From NCBI RefSeq assembly GCF_043641665.1, contig NC_092180.1:12455891-12519890 (forward strand): 64,000 bases of DNA, read 5' to 3'. The DNA is from Enoplosus armatus (taxonomy: Eukaryota; Chordata; Actinopteri; Centrarchiformes; Enoplosidae). The notes beneath the pieces were generated by a model. That model searched no databases and was not told where the DNA came from. It was given only the letters and a program-made list of their open reading frames with translations. Position 1 is the first letter of the stretch; each line of letters opens with the position of its first letter. Made by a program: the position numbers and the translations under genes. Positions 25,601 to 38,696 of this stretch are shown in pieces.

Positions 25601-27059
25601 GTTATTTTTCAGTGCTTCAAAGCACCACAAACAAGGCAGAAATCTTAGGTAATACATAAAAAGCTGGTCAATTAAAACTACATGCATGGCTAGATACCAA
25701 TAGTAAGTGTAGAAATGTGGGATTTTTTTTGTAATTTGGGTGGATGGTGGATGGTGAGGCAGATTTTTACACTCACAACAGTTTAGATTTCTGGTCACCA
25801 CTAAACACATAGTTGGCCATTTCTACCACTGTTCTCTCACTCAATCTCTCTTCTTCTATGCTTTTTCTTCCTCTCCTCGTCTACACTTTATCTTGCTGCC
25901 GGTTGCCCCCAGGCCTGTCCCTCTCCATTAGCCCCAGCCCTCACCTAGCTCTAATCCATTCTCAGGAAGAAAGCCACTTGGGGATTGTTGTCTACTAACA
26001 GGGCTTTGTTCCAACAAGAGGGTCAGGGCTTTGTTCCAACTCTTGTATCTGGCCTTGAGGAAGTGTTGTCTCATAACGAATGACGTGAAAAAAAAGATGG
26101 TATTCATTGTCTTTTTGATTGACTCAAACGTTTCACGTATTGATTTTCAGGGTCTAATCACGCTGCTGTGTGCCAAGGTCGGCTTCCTGTTTCATTGCCC
26201 TGAACAGAATACAGTTGTTGCAGGACGAGGGAAACAGCTAATGCAGCAATATATTCTTATCCATCAATGAAGGAAACGCGAAAGAGTTGACCCCCGCCTG
26301 CACCCCCACCCCATCCTGTCCTGTCTTTCTCTCCCTTTATCTCCCCTCCTCTCTCTATCAGTTTAATCACACAGAGCCATATGGATGCACAGTGTGTTGT
26401 ATTAATTAGACCCCAGGGCGTGGCCACACACCAGGGACTCACTAGAGTGACTCTAGCAGTTGCTATGCTGGGAACAGAAATCTACCTCCCAGCATAAACT
26501 GGGAGGACGCAGACACAGTAGGTGAGCTGAGGATGAGTCACATGCAGCAAAATATTTCTGCTAAGATGAAGACGTGTGTTGTCAAAGAGCACCAGATCTG
26601 GCCTCAGAGCTGCTGTGGCTTGCTGCTGGAGAAAGCATCAGAGCAGAAAGTCCAGTCTCACAGGGGAGGAATGAAACTAATGTTGAACCCAAGGTAGCCA
26701 TGAGGAATATCAATAGATTTAGATGAAAATCAAGTAAACAAACTCATTATGTAGGTTGATCAATTAGCCAAAGTTAACCAAATTGAATCCTGATCAATTT
26801 GTTTTTACTATCCAGTTGGATGTTTGCCCACTGAAATTATTACATCAACTTCAGCTTATCAAATTGGTCAAATTGCACCACCTCTCTGTTGAACATTTGA
26901 AAGATTTGTGATTAAATTCATTAAATAATCTTTATTATATGGGGTCCATTATTTTCTAATAACTTCCTGGAAAGGAAAGGAACTTATATGTAGATGTACC
27001 CTCTTGTGTGTGCATGTTACTAACTTTATATCTTCCCCGGAGTTTCTTTGTGCTTTGTC
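25601..27059. other. Intergenic, no gene recognised
   Basis: A 19-base sentence-like duplication (CAGGGCTTTGTTCCAAC) occurs at about 25999 and 26025. Otherwise no exon, RNA gene or transposon identified. Confidence 0.6.
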
Positions 27060-27570
27060 GTCTCGCAGGTTCCTGTGAATCGTGGTCCTGGTACGCCTGG
27101 CTGCTGCCGCTATGGGCCTGCTTGACTCTCATCACTATAGTTATTATGTTTAGTCGTAGTTCTGTTACTATTAAAGCTGTTATTGCTATTATTAATCTCA
27201 GCTATTATTGCAGCTGTAACTACTATTATCAGTCATATTTCCATTATTATTATAATTATAGCTGCTTTGGCTACTGCTAGTGCTGCCATACATCTCTGCC
27301 TGTCTGCTTGTCTGCTTGTCTGTCTGTCTGTCTGTCAGAATTGAATTGAATCTTGTAAAGATTCCTGGAAAGAACTGTGCAATTTGATAATAACTCTGGA
27401 AGAAAATTTGGACAGCTTCAATCTGTACTCATAGTAATTGTCTGTTCTGACTCATTACAGACAAGAATACAAGATTATTGAAACAACCTTTTGCTGTTCA
27501 GTTTGGAAAGCCCTTTGAGGTGATTTTTTGCTTTATAAATATAAATTACTTTACTTGAATTGACAAAATT
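27060..27570 (+). mobile_element. Probable retroposon 3' region
   Basis: An ATT/TTA-rich stretch and a (TGTC)n run (27309-27336) are followed by AAAGCCCTTTGAGGTGATTT and CTTTATAAATATAAATTAC. That TTTGAGG..TATAAATAAA-like ending is typical of teleost non-LTR elements. No coding sequence remains. The left edge is uncertain. Confidence 0.4.
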
Positions 27571-28914
27571 AATATATATGCTTTAAATGGAGATTTTAGC
27601 TGTTCTATTTAAGTTCTTCTGATCCAAATCAACATCTGTTTTTACAATCTACTAACTACATACAGTAACTATTAAATCAGTGGGGACTACTGTGCGTACT
27701 GTCTCAGAGCATTGTCTCTACTTCCCTGAAATGAGCACCAAATTACTTAGTTCTTTCCAGGAAACGTACTTGGAAACTACTATAAGAATTACAGGACCTG
27801 AAAGCGTCACCTAGTGCGATGATCAGCCTTGAAGTATTTGTTTAACAGTGTGAGTGTTGTTAAAATTTAACATTGTGAGTGTTTATCATTAACATTCACA
27901 TTTAGCAAAGTTGACACCAAGCACATTTTGTGTAAACAAAGCTATAGCACTGTGAGCTGTTATTCTCAATCAGGTTGCACCCACACACTCGGCTGACAGG
28001 TGTTCTCTGGGATTTTTTGGCCACATTTACCTGATCTGCCTTTATCCCTTAATACATGTTCTTCCAAGTACATCAAATACTTTATACACTAATGCTGGAA
28101 GAATAAACACCTCAGACATTTCCTGAAGAGCAGAGATGTTTTTTCAGTTTTGTAAGAATGAGAGATCCATTTTTTTCTGCAGATTATATAAGCCTGGCTG
28201 CCTGAGCCTTGGAGGGGTTAAAGTGTGCACTCACTGGGGAATAAATCAGTCCAGGGTTGTTGCTGGTCTGTGTGTGTGTTTGAAACAGAGAACGAGAGAA
28301 AGAGATGTACAAAGAGAAACAGAAATAACAGAGAGGATGCCTAGGTTCAGCTAAGCTTCATCCATCCCTCACCGGGCCACTGCAGAAAACAGCACTAACA
28401 AGAAAACACAGGAATAAAAGTTTACATATACAGCTATGTGTCTATAGAAAGAAAAGAAAGAAAGAAAGTTGGCAGCAGTGTCTGGTTAGCTGGTCCTGTC
28501 TAAAGACGCTGACCCTGCTCGTTGTGTGTTGCGACCTTCTGTATTTGCCCAATCTCTTAAGTGTTGTGAATTCCTGAATCTCACACGTCGCTCCCGCTGA
28601 GGGACCGCAGACCTGGGTGGGCATCAGGTCCAGTAGCTTGGCTGGCGAGGTGGGCCGCTTGAACTGAGGGGCCAACGGAGGGAGCAGAGGGGCCTAAATG
28701 GGGAGCTGGTGGGGGTGAGGTCGGCTTAAGGGGTCATGGGGAAAGGGACAGATACGGGTCAGTGTTTGCCCAGCTGTCTCCTGGGCAGTTGAAAAGGAAG
28801 TTACTGGTTGGGTCGGTGGAGATGGTTGTGACGTGTTGTTCAGGAGTTTATTGTGACCAAATGAGTCAGAGAGTGAATTTAAATCCTGTGTGTTATAGAT
28901 ATATTTCCTCCTGT
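27571..28914. other. Intergenic with one GC-rich island
   Basis: (AAAG)n lies at about 28446-28468. 28470-28760 is GC-richer than its surroundings and has a minus-strand open frame without a recognisable product, so I do not call it a gene. Nothing else seen. Confidence 0.5.
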
Positions 28915-29475
28915 CCTTAAACTCATTTGTTGCTAAATGAGTTTCTGGCCACTTGGGGGCAGCGGAAACAAACTGTAAACACAACATTGACATATCATCA
29001 CTTTAAAAGTTGATCTCATTGGTGAACTAGCAAACAGTTGCTTATTTACACATCCAGCTGTTACAAAGCAGCATTATAATTAATTTGGAGTCATGTTTCT
29101 GTCCAATAATCACTCTCTTTTAGCTCTGTTTTTGGTCTCTGAAAACTCTAAATGCTGCTAAATGCTCCATTATGTACTAGCTAGTCGCTAACTGTGTCTG
29201 CCTGCTGTTGGTTGCTGGGCAGATAGCATGGTGTCAGTTTTTAGAGCTTTTTGTTGAAAACAATGCTATGAGAGTGGTGCAAGTGAACCAAACTGTAAAG
29301 TTTAGGGTCAGAAAACCAAAACAATGATCTGAAACTGGCTAAAAAGGTCAGTAGAGATTGGGAAAAAATGCAGAGTTGGGCGTTAATTCTCTGTTGGTTC
29401 ATCACCTGTTACATTACACATTGTCATTTGATCCATTATTCTCATAAGAACATAGATTATAGCTGCTTTAAAGCT
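28915..29475 (+). mobile_element. ~450-bp interspersed element, copy 2 of 3
   Basis: Same ordered motifs as 23251-23735: TGGCCACTTGGGGGCAGC, GCTTATTTACACATCCAG, CTAAATGCTCCATTATG and CTGTGTCTG. The end ATAGATTATAGCTGCTTTAAAG is inverted relative to the start of copy 3. It has an internal section around 29290-29400 that copy 3 lacks. Confidence 0.7.
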
Positions 29476-31608
29476 GCACAAAAGTCAAATGACAAGTTGC
29501 AATGGGGGGCCTCTAGTTGAACCCACAGTGAGTTATCATCCAACTCTGCTGTTCCCCTCATCTCTTCAGAGCGTTTTAGCGTCTTTCAGCTCATTGTTTT
29601 GGTTTCACTGTTTTGATTCACTCTCTCCGCTCTCATTAGCAGCATTTCCAGACAAAGTACACACAGTCAACAACTAGCTATTGAACAAGCTGTTAAACTG
29701 CCCTAACAAATAAAGTAGCTAACATTTTAGCATAGCAGTTAACGAGGACCATGAAATGTGAACCATTGAGTTTTGATTACTTATAGTTAAAATTAAACCC
29801 AATTTGACCAGTAACAAAATCAAAATGCTGCACGATCAAGTTGATAATATGTCATTGTTGTGCCCTCAAGTGGCCAAAACAAAAAATAATTCAGGTTTAC
29901 GTTCAACTCTATTCATATATCAACATTTTCTGTCATCTGCGGTGCGTCTCATTTGAATTCTGTCGTCTCTGGTTCATCATGAAGTTGCAGTTGCACTCCA
30001 GTAAGATTAATTGTCTGGATGCGTACCAACCTGAGGTTATGTTATGGAGGTTGTAGCTTGTAGTGATACAGTCTGAGGAAACCAATGGTTGCTTATTTTT
30101 TTTGTCCCTTGGTTTAATATGTGGTCCCTTATGTTCACTGCTCTGATATTAGTCTTCCTCCAAACATCTGCGGCCACTATAATCCTCTCAAAGTTACCCT
30201 CAATTATTCTCCTGCCCTCTCTCCCTCTCAGGAGTCCCGGGAGAATTAATTTCCACTGCTTCATCTGCAAATCCTGTGAAACAAGTATGCAACGCACAGA
30301 TCCTTAATCCTGTATCAAACACGGCCACATTTATTAGGCTTGTTATATTTAGATTTTTTTTTCCTGTATGTCACAGTTGAAACTGAAATTTGGTCTGTAA
30401 GTTAGAGGCAATTGAGCAAACAGTGCTCCAGTGCTAACCCTAACAACGTATATGTAAGTATCTACTACTGAAGCAAGGTACGGTATCAGAACTCATATTT
30501 TAATCCTCTTGGGTCAAGGCTCAGCCCAGAAAGCAACAATAGGCAAACAAGGATTTTTCATGTATACAAGGTCTTTGATTGAGGCTTTAGGAACACAAAC
30601 ACACCAATATGAAGCTGCTGAGCTTGTTTTATTGACAACAGAAACATATGAAAATAAGGACTGGCCTGAGGGTCCACTTTAATCTCGTACTCCAAGATTG
30701 GATCATGGGGAATGATTGCATTGCTCTCAAATTGCATCATCACCCGCAGAATGAAGGATAGTCGGCCTAATGGATGAACCTACGTCTGTGCTGAAACACA
30801 GCACCCATTTTCAAGCTTTGCGTGATAAACAGTCAGGTTAGGGTGGAGAGATGGGTGGATGAGTGGATGCTGGGGTCATAGGCGGAGGTCACCGTGGTTG
30901 CTGGTTTGTCTTATCAAATTAGAGAGCTGGTGTGGAGGCGAGGTGAAGGTCAGGGTGGCTGCTGCTGCTACCCCAACCCCCCCGTCAACAACACTACCAC
31001 CATGTTCCTCTGGTCAATGTCCTTCTTCACCATTGACAGCTCACTCAATAACCATTACTCTCAACTGGACATGAAGTGGGTGGACCCCGCTGGGCCGCTA
31101 ATCGCACGATCAATAGGTGACCATAAAATACCAGTGAGCTCACCAGAGGGATCTATTAGTATAAAGAGTGTAACTCTAACTGAATCACAGTCCATAATGA
31201 TATTAAGAGGGCAGCGAGTACAAGAATAATGCATCATATTATTGGTTTATATGCTGTATACTTTAGGATCATTTTTATACAAAATTCAACTAATTTAAGA
31301 TAACATTTTTGTCAAAAAATATATTTTCAGGCTCCATCTCATCTTGAATCAGTGTCCCATCATTGCAGCCATTACAGAGACTCTTTACCATGGCCTTCCT
31401 TTGTTGTCTTAGCCTATAGGCACAATGCTATTGGTCTACAGGCTTGGTAATATATGGATGACGAAACACACACACACACACACACAGGACGCACACAAAA
31501 AACACCAACGTTTTCTCTGTGCACCAGGAAGAAAAGCATTGCCACCTGATGGTCAGATGCAGTCACTGCAGCAAGAGTTCACCTCAAATCTACCCCATGA
31601 TGCACACT
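29476..31608. other. Intergenic with exon-like or conserved-looking blocks
   Basis: 30600-30840 and 30890-31110 are non-repetitive. The second has an open frame containing HYSQLDMKWVDPAG, but no donor or acceptor of good quality and no family I know. I leave it as possible conserved non-coding DNA. Confidence 0.4.
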
Positions 31609-32450
31609 TATTTATTTTTTTATTTGAACTTTTAGAACAAGTAAATACAAACAATAAGACAAAACAAAACATGCTGTTATTCAAGTGTCCAATGTGTACA
31701 TTGAGTATGATAAAAAAGGTAGTTCAAATAAGCTGTACATTAAGCCAAAGCTTACAACAAATGTACAGTATGAGTCAGATGAGGAGTCTCCAAATAAAGA
31801 CAGGAAAGCATGTCATTGAGCCACTTCTTAAAACAAGGAGTAGATCTCCATTTTCTCAAAATAACCCTTTTAGCTTTAATCATACAAAACATTAAAGCCT
31901 GCTGCTTCTCACGTGGCAGTTTTAGGAAGCTTTGGGGTCCTGGGCCTCTTCAAGCACTTAAAAAACATATCTTACATTATACCATGTTGTTTCCTAATTG
32001 AGAGAGATTTGCTTACACACTTTTGACACGATTTACGAAAGAAGGTACATAAAATGATGCATTGCTTCTGTTTGGGGTCTCAAAGTAAAACATGGTTAAA
32101 TACAGTTGATCATTTTATCTGTAATTGGTGTTGACAGTACATTTTATGCAGCAGAGCCCAAATGAGTCTACATGGATTTCTGTTGCTGGAGCTTTAGAAC
32201 AGGAAGTCAGAGGTCTCTGGGGTCTAATTGATCCGAAGCAGTAACGTTACTATGTAGGATAACATATTGTACATTTCTTTGTCTGTGGATGATTTACAAA
32301 AGGTATATTTGTTCATGAATAGCCAATATAACATATAGAACATTAAATATTTCCTTATTTGGTGTAACAACAATGCCTGAGAGTCATTTCTGTATTTAGT
32401 CATTAAATGTACAAGTCCAGTTTGTGGCAAAGAGTAGGTTACCATTTCAA
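31609..32450 (-). mobile_element. Antisense L1-like LINE 3' end, degraded
   Basis: On the minus strand, about 31880-31745 reads ILRKWRSTPCFKKWLNDM and then LYLETPHL before a stop. This is the pattern of the C terminus of fish L1-type ORF2 (Lys-Trp, Trp-x-x-x-Met, a Leu-Glu end). It is followed by an A-rich AAATAAAAAAATAAATAAG tail at about 31609-31627. Further upstream the frame is broken. No functional reverse transcriptase. Confidence 0.5.
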
Positions 32451-32478
32451 TAGTTTTCTACAAATTGTGTTTTAATGA

Positions 32479-32884
32479 GTTTAAACCTGCTATAACTGAT
32501 TTTTTTGGCCACTTCGGGGCAGCAGAAACAAGATGTGAATACAACATTGACATATTACCACCTTATAGGTTGATTTGATGAACTTGTTAGCAAACAGTTG
32601 CTTATTTACACATCCATCAGTTACAAACATCTTTATTTGGAGTTGTGTTTGTGGCCACCTGGCGAATGTAAGTCCAATATCAACTCTCTTTTAGCTCTGT
32701 TTTGGGTCTCTACCAACTCCTGAGATGAATATCTGCCTTTTAGCTGCTAAATGCTCCACTATGTTCACCAGTTAGTCACTGACTGTGTCTGTCTGCTGTT
32801 TGGTGCTGAGCAGGTTGTGTACAGTGGATTTCTAAAGCTTTCTTTCTGAAAACATCTTTAATGTTGATTAAACTGCTTTAAGGG
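32479..32884 (+). mobile_element. ~450-bp interspersed element, copy 3 of 3
   Basis: GTTTAAACCTGCTATAACTG at the start, then TTTTTGGCCACTTCGGGGC, GCTTATTTACACATCCAT, GGCGAATGTAAGTCCAATAT (shared with copy 1), TGCTAAATGCTCCACTATG, and ACTGCTTTAAGG at the end. Same orientation as the other two copies. Confidence 0.7.
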
Positions 32885-35434
32885 AACAAATTGTTTAATT
32901 TTGCAAGAATAATCATAATTTTTACACATAAATCAATGGATTCTGTTGGACCCCAAACATTGAGGATGTAAAGCCACTGTCAACATGACACAAGGGTTAA
33001 GAATATGACTTATTTCATATTTAAGCCACAACAAGTCTTCATAAACTTTCCTCCATCTTGATTTAGAAGTTTGGTGTCGTGGCATGCAAGGGGATCATCC
33101 CTCCACACACTGTAGAAATGTGAACCTTCAGTGGGGTGTGTTTGTGTGCACGCATACATGTATGTGTGTGTGTGTGTGTGAGTGTGTTTTTATGCGTGTT
33201 TGTGTATTGAACCCCAGAGGAAGGGAGTGTCCATGTCTCCGGGGCGGTGATTGACTGTCTTGCTGAGTATTGCTGACGAGGGTGCAGTTTCTTTACTATG
33301 TCAATACAAACAGAACTGTATCTCACTGACTAGACTGACAACACACGCACACACACATACAGGGTCCAATTGCAACAACCATAAACCCTCGCAGGGCAAT
33401 CAGTCATCCAGTGCTGCATATTGCTGTGTACAGAAAACCAAGCAGCAATAAGGCCGTCAGAGAGACACCCGCTTTCTCTTTGCACTACATATGTCTTTGT
33501 CACAACATTTAATACCCCTCCAGCCTCCTCTTCTGCTTGCAGTGTACAGCATCTCACGCGGGCTTTGAGGGGATCAGTTTGTACGTATGTGTCCAGAAGC
33601 TCCTGCATCCAATCAATATCTGGGGATTTGTCAACAGTCCCTGCAGAAGCTGATCAGCGTCCCCCTGCCCCCATTCTCCATCTGCTGACTTAACCCCCTC
33701 TACCTGTAACCTGTAGATGCCTCTTCAGAGCTACACCATAAACCGACCCTGTGTTGTTATCGATTTGGTGCTAATGTGGTTTAGAGAAACACTGTAACGT
33801 AGGTGTGGTCCAAACACAGCTGGAGTTTTTTCATCGTGGAGTTTCAGCCTCATGAAGAGATTTAAATTTAGGATTCATCACCGTGTTATATGATCTTGTT
33901 TATTGCGTTTGATGCTGGTGATGTTTTAGAGTGAGATGAAGTGAGGAGAAAACGACACAGTAGATTTTGCACTTGTAGCTTCCCACACCTTCACTGTTTG
34001 TCTTCATTAATTGAATGGATCACAAACAAAAACAGCAAATATTTCTATTACTTCATTGTTGATTGTCCTTTAGAGCAGTGTTTTATTTTCAGAGGCTCAG
34101 GGGAAATTAGTTAAGGGATAAAAAAAAACATATTTATATTTAATATTATTTCCTATACTATAAACTAGTATTAAGTCTTTACAGCCTTTGGGCTGCTGAT
34201 TGATTAAGTAGCTTTATGGTTGTTAAAATCATGTTATTCCACACGGACAGTATCACACTGTATACATTATGCATATTGAAGCTTTATGATGTTTACTTTG
34301 ATGGTACTAACTAACACTCTAAATACTACAATACCACCGTTGCCATGGAGGCAAATTCAAAACTCTTTGTCGGTGCAGTTGAGAATAATTTTGATCGTGT
34401 TCTTCCAACTGTCTCAAAATTTAACTCTGAACTGATTAAAGCTGCAGGTTGTGTTCATAGTTTTCTCACCTCCTTCATCTTTGGCTTTCTCTCGCTGGGT
34501 TGTCCCTTTGATTTTTTTTTTAATCAAAGAACCAGATATTTTCTAACACAGTTATTAATATTTTGCACCGATGATTCAACCAGGAGAGTTTCATACTGAT
34601 CCAAGAGAGCTCACAACATTGTCTGTGGGAGAAATCAATGGAACCTGAAATAGTTCCTCCCACTTCACACTCCACAACCATAATGTACTGCACACCAATC
34701 ACATTCATACTCTTTTATAGAGTTACATGTGGCTCACATTTAGCCAAAAAGCCAAAATCAGTCCTGTGCAAGAATCGGGAGCAACCCTGAAAGTATTATT
34801 ATTATTGTTATCATATTTCACATAAATGTTTTGTCTATTCTCCTGTTCATATTTAGCAATATGTGAGACAGAATACCTGCCATCACCTTCACAGTTCAGA
34901 AGGACTGAAGCAGGATATATAAACATGATGATCTCTACAGTTGTTGTCATCGTCTCCAGTCTGTCCACTCCAGATGATCTGCTGCCTTTTTCCCACTGCC
35001 TGTCCCCCCCTGGACTCCCCTGCATCTCTCACTGTGGGGGACGTTGAGGTCAATATGAGTGTCACAATATAACAAGAAACCTTTTCCCACATGCACATAT
35101 TCACCTCCTCCTCTCCCTTTCTCTGTCACACACGTGTTTGGCAACACAATGGCACAAGATACAGTCTCACTTCCTCTGCTGCCCTGGAAAAGTCATCTGC
35201 TGCGAGTAATTAAATGATGGCATATACAAACAGGTATGCAGAAATGCGATTAACTGTACGGCACATGTCTGTGTGAGCGTGTGTGTGCGCATTCAAAAAG
35301 GTGGAGTGATTTTCGATAATGAGCATATGAATATATTGAGTTGCGCTACAAAGAGCGTGTCCCTCCCCTCACATCAGTTACAATCACACTGAAGGTCCTC
35401 CACCTTCAAATATCATAACTATCTCCTCTAATTT

Positions 35435-35438
<4 letters not shown>

Positions 35439-35467
<29 letters not shown>
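35439..35467. repeat. (CA)n microsatellite
   Basis: About 14 AC units. Confidence 0.95.
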
Positions 35468-35470
<3 letters not shown>

Positions 35471-36402
35471 CTTGAATAATTCATTATGCATAACATTGGC
35501 AGCACTGTTCATATGGAGATGGAAAGGCGGGACAATTCAAAGCTTCCTCCATCTGATTCTACTTGTTAATTCTCACCGTGCATAATTGCGTTCGCTTCCA
35601 CAACACAGAACAAAGAGCAGCAGGACCTGCGTCCACATTCAAATGCCCAAAGCAATTTTATTTTCCACCAAAAATGTTGAATGATTAAAGGACAAAATAA
35701 TGTGACAGCATAACTGGGCAGGTAATTATTTTGTTCTCATTTAGCGCTATGTTAAAAGGAGTACGTTTTTGCAGCCACATATTTTAGAAAAGATGGTTTT
35801 ATCTCTGGAGGACTGTGTGTCATCGTCTCAGTGTTTGTTCTCCCTTCCTCTCCTATTATCATTTTCTGCTGCTTCTCGTGTCTCCGTCCCTCTCCCTCCT
35901 TGTCATCAAATGCAATTATGGAAATAGGTAGACAATTTTGGTGAAAAAAAAAAAAAGGAGTGTAGCATGCAGTTCAATGTACTAGAAGTGTTGCCCTCTG
36001 ATTTAGATCACATCGCTGTTCCTCAGGGCTGAGCACAGTTGGATATCACACAGTCCTCCAGCCTCCTAGCTTTAATATGAGAAATATGCTGATGTTTGCC
36101 ACCCCTGTAGTGTTTTTCAAATTTTCAATAGCCGAGTTGCCATATGTAGTTTCTGGAGAGATAACGCCTGTCAAACACATGGCAATAATGCTGAATGAGG
36201 GGCTCTTCCTCTTCTGGTTTTTGGCTCAGGTTGTAGATAGAGACGCTGAACTGTCAGTACAGCTGGAGACACATTCAGGGATTGTCTGCTGCTGTTCAGT
36301 ATGTATGAGCATTCATAATTACCAAGTCTTCAATTAGTCTCTAATGCTTCACGGTCGAGTTGGGCATTGATTTTAATATGCCTGGGGAATGAAGCAAGTG
36401 TA

Positions 36403-36406
<4 letters not shown>

Positions 36407-36450
<44 letters not shown>
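36407..36450. repeat. (TG)n microsatellite
   Basis: About 22 TG units. Confidence 0.97.
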
Positions 36451-36451
<1 letters not shown>

Positions 36452-36989
36452 ATTTTCATGCTTTTTTATGAGCGCTCCACTGTCTGTGATCTCGGAGACC
36501 ATTGTTCCATCCCTCCACCTCCATCATACGCAACAACGTCTCCTAGAAATTGCATTTAAAAATGATTAATTTGTTTTGCCTGATACATTTTGAGGGAACC
36601 ATAAACGCTGCCAGGTTGATGTTCAGTGGCAATGTTTTTTTGAGTACAGGAAGTGCTTCCTTTTTGTACCCTCTGCTTGTAGGAAGGTGGTCAGGGTTTG
36701 CATCGTTTCATGTTTGTGGTTATGTTTGGGAGACAAATAACACTGAAAGATATTGGTTTTTGGTTGAATGTTAAGAAAGTCATGTCCTGTCTCGTTCTTC
36801 AAGTCACTGTTGAATTTGTAAATATCGAACACACAAGACACAAGACCACAATCTTTTTAATCGTTACCTTAACCAAGTGCTTTACGTGTCTAAGCATAAC
36901 AACAATCATGCATTAGCTGCTGTGAGTGGATGTTGTAGGGGAAGCAAATGAAATATGCCTGGCAACCAGCGGGGACTCCATTAACCTCC

Positions 36990-37226
36990 TGTAACACCGT
37001 AATGTGTTGTTTTTACACTTTGGTCGTTGTACGGATTAAACTAATGAGATATGACTTGTTAATTAGTGAGCTTTAGAGGTGCTGGAAGGTGGATTTTGTC
37101 AGGAGTCAGGCTAGCTGTTTCCCCCTGTTTCTAATCATTATGCTAAGCTAAGCTAACCTTACCTTCATATTTACTATACAGACACGAGAGTGATATTGAT
37201 CTTCTCATCTAACTCTCAGCAAGAAA
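36990..37226 (-). mobile_element. Reverse-oriented fragment of the AAAGGAATAGTTTGAC repeat family
   Basis: Carries GGATTAAACTAATGAG, TTAGTGAGCTTTAGAGGTGC, GGCTAGCTGTTTCCCC, GCTAAGCTAAGCTAA and GATCTTCTCATCTAACTCTC. These are the reverse complement of segments seen in the cluster at 14767-15420. Confidence 0.7.
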
Positions 37227-38696
37227 ATAAATAATCATATTGAGCCTTTGAAAATATTTCCTAATTATGTAGAAAAATAATAGAAGTAAAGTAATTAAAG
37301 TAATTAAGTAATTCAGGTGGCATTACATTTCCCAAAATGTATTAGCTGTTGCAAATGAATAGCATATAAATGTAATTTCTGGTATAATTTAGTTGTAGAC
37401 TGTCACATGGTCACGACTGTAATTGAAAATGAGAAGTGCTCGTATCAACAGGAGATAAAGCGCACCACGTTGTAGGAGCAGAGGGAGGCGTGGCAGTCTT
37501 AAGTTATTATGATCTGTCGAAGGTCTGCTGAAGGTCATAGCATGGCTGAGCAACAGATCTGTTCTCCTTCTTCCTCTCCCTCCATCTCTCCCCTCCCCCA
37601 CCTCAGAGTAATGTCATTCAGTCTCATGCGTCCCTGCCGACGGACTAGCTGTCCCCCCCAACTTCCATCAAATGGCTGAGCTGCAGCCTATGAACAGGAC
37701 ACCGCTCGGATCAATTCACCTCCTGCCCTTCATCTGAACCACTCAGACACTAATCAAAGAAGAGGAGGAGCTTCGTCATCAAGCACTGTACTGAATCTGG
37801 TTTATTTTTATGAGGCGCTCAGTCCCCTCAAGTTCTATTCATCAAATAAAAGCATCTGAGAATTTAATTTGACTTCTTCGAATATGAAACACAAATGTTG
37901 CCGTCTCTTTTAATGAAGTGGATATTCTTCAATGTATGCTGCTTTAATGGTGCACCTGGGACCAGTTACACTGTCACTGTCACAGCCCATCATTCACTCA
38001 TCATTTTTCAGTCACATCAAATTCACTCTCACTCTCAGAGGATCTCGATAAAAGACGGCAATCACTGTTGATTTACAGTCTCATTCTTTTTAAAACAAGA
38101 TCCTCTGACCAATAAAACTGATAAAACTTTTATTCTCCCATGTTAAATAGTCCCTTCTGTGTGTGAATAGCGTAAAATAAAATCTTTATTCCTGATGGTT
38201 TCTTCAAGGCCAGCAAAGGTCATTCTATAAGTCTCTAAGGTAATAAAGGAGGATCTTACAAACTATGGCCTCTGACAATTGGAAATCCATCATGATTAAT
38301 TGATCAATACAGTCCAGGGAATATAACCTCGTCGTACAATCAATTGGCCCAGACCAGATAAGGACAGGAATTGACCAAACTAAATTTGGCCCCTCGACTG
38401 CTGAGTTGCAAAACCCACTTAAAATCAATTAGAAAAATTAAAAGCCAACAAAACAAAGGTGAAGGAGCCATACAGATTAATTATGATCTCAATTTCCATA
38501 ACTGTCTGTAATGGCATGTCAGTCAGGATCCTCGTTAAGTAATCATGGCACTTGCCTCACACATGCACCTATGATGATGGACTGATTTGTCCAGCTACAC
38601 AGCCGGGAGGGGTGCTCTTCTAATGTTCTTCCTGAGAGGAGGATCCATCTGAGGTGCCCTGCTGACGGACGGACAGATGGCCTGAATAACTGGGGC
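37227..38696. other. Intergenic with a candidate homeodomain-rich regulatory block
   Basis: 38240-38530 is non-repetitive and rich in ATTA/TAAT cores (GATTAATTGATCAAT, CAATTAG, ATTAATTATG), with an AGATAAGG GATA site. It looks like a conserved enhancer but conservation cannot be tested here. No exon seen. Confidence 0.45.

Larger units (their letters stand above)
32885..36989. other. Intergenic, no gene recognised
   Basis: Microsatellites lie near 33155-33190, 35439-35467 and 36407-36450. 35150-36340 is AT-rich and non-repetitive with many TAAT-type motifs. No exons supported. Confidence 0.55.

Noticed and set aside
27008..27280. Membrane protein frame of 90 residues
   Set aside because: The hydrophobicity comes from an ATT/TTA-rich retroposon region; no homologous family or gene context.
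30894..31229. Protein-coding exon
   Set aside because: The 111-residue frame starts in low-complexity sequence, has weak or absent splice sites and matches nothing I know.
31609..32450. Minus-strand host gene exons
   Set aside because: The best segment has the L1 ORF2 C-terminal pattern and an A-rich tail; the rest is frame-broken.
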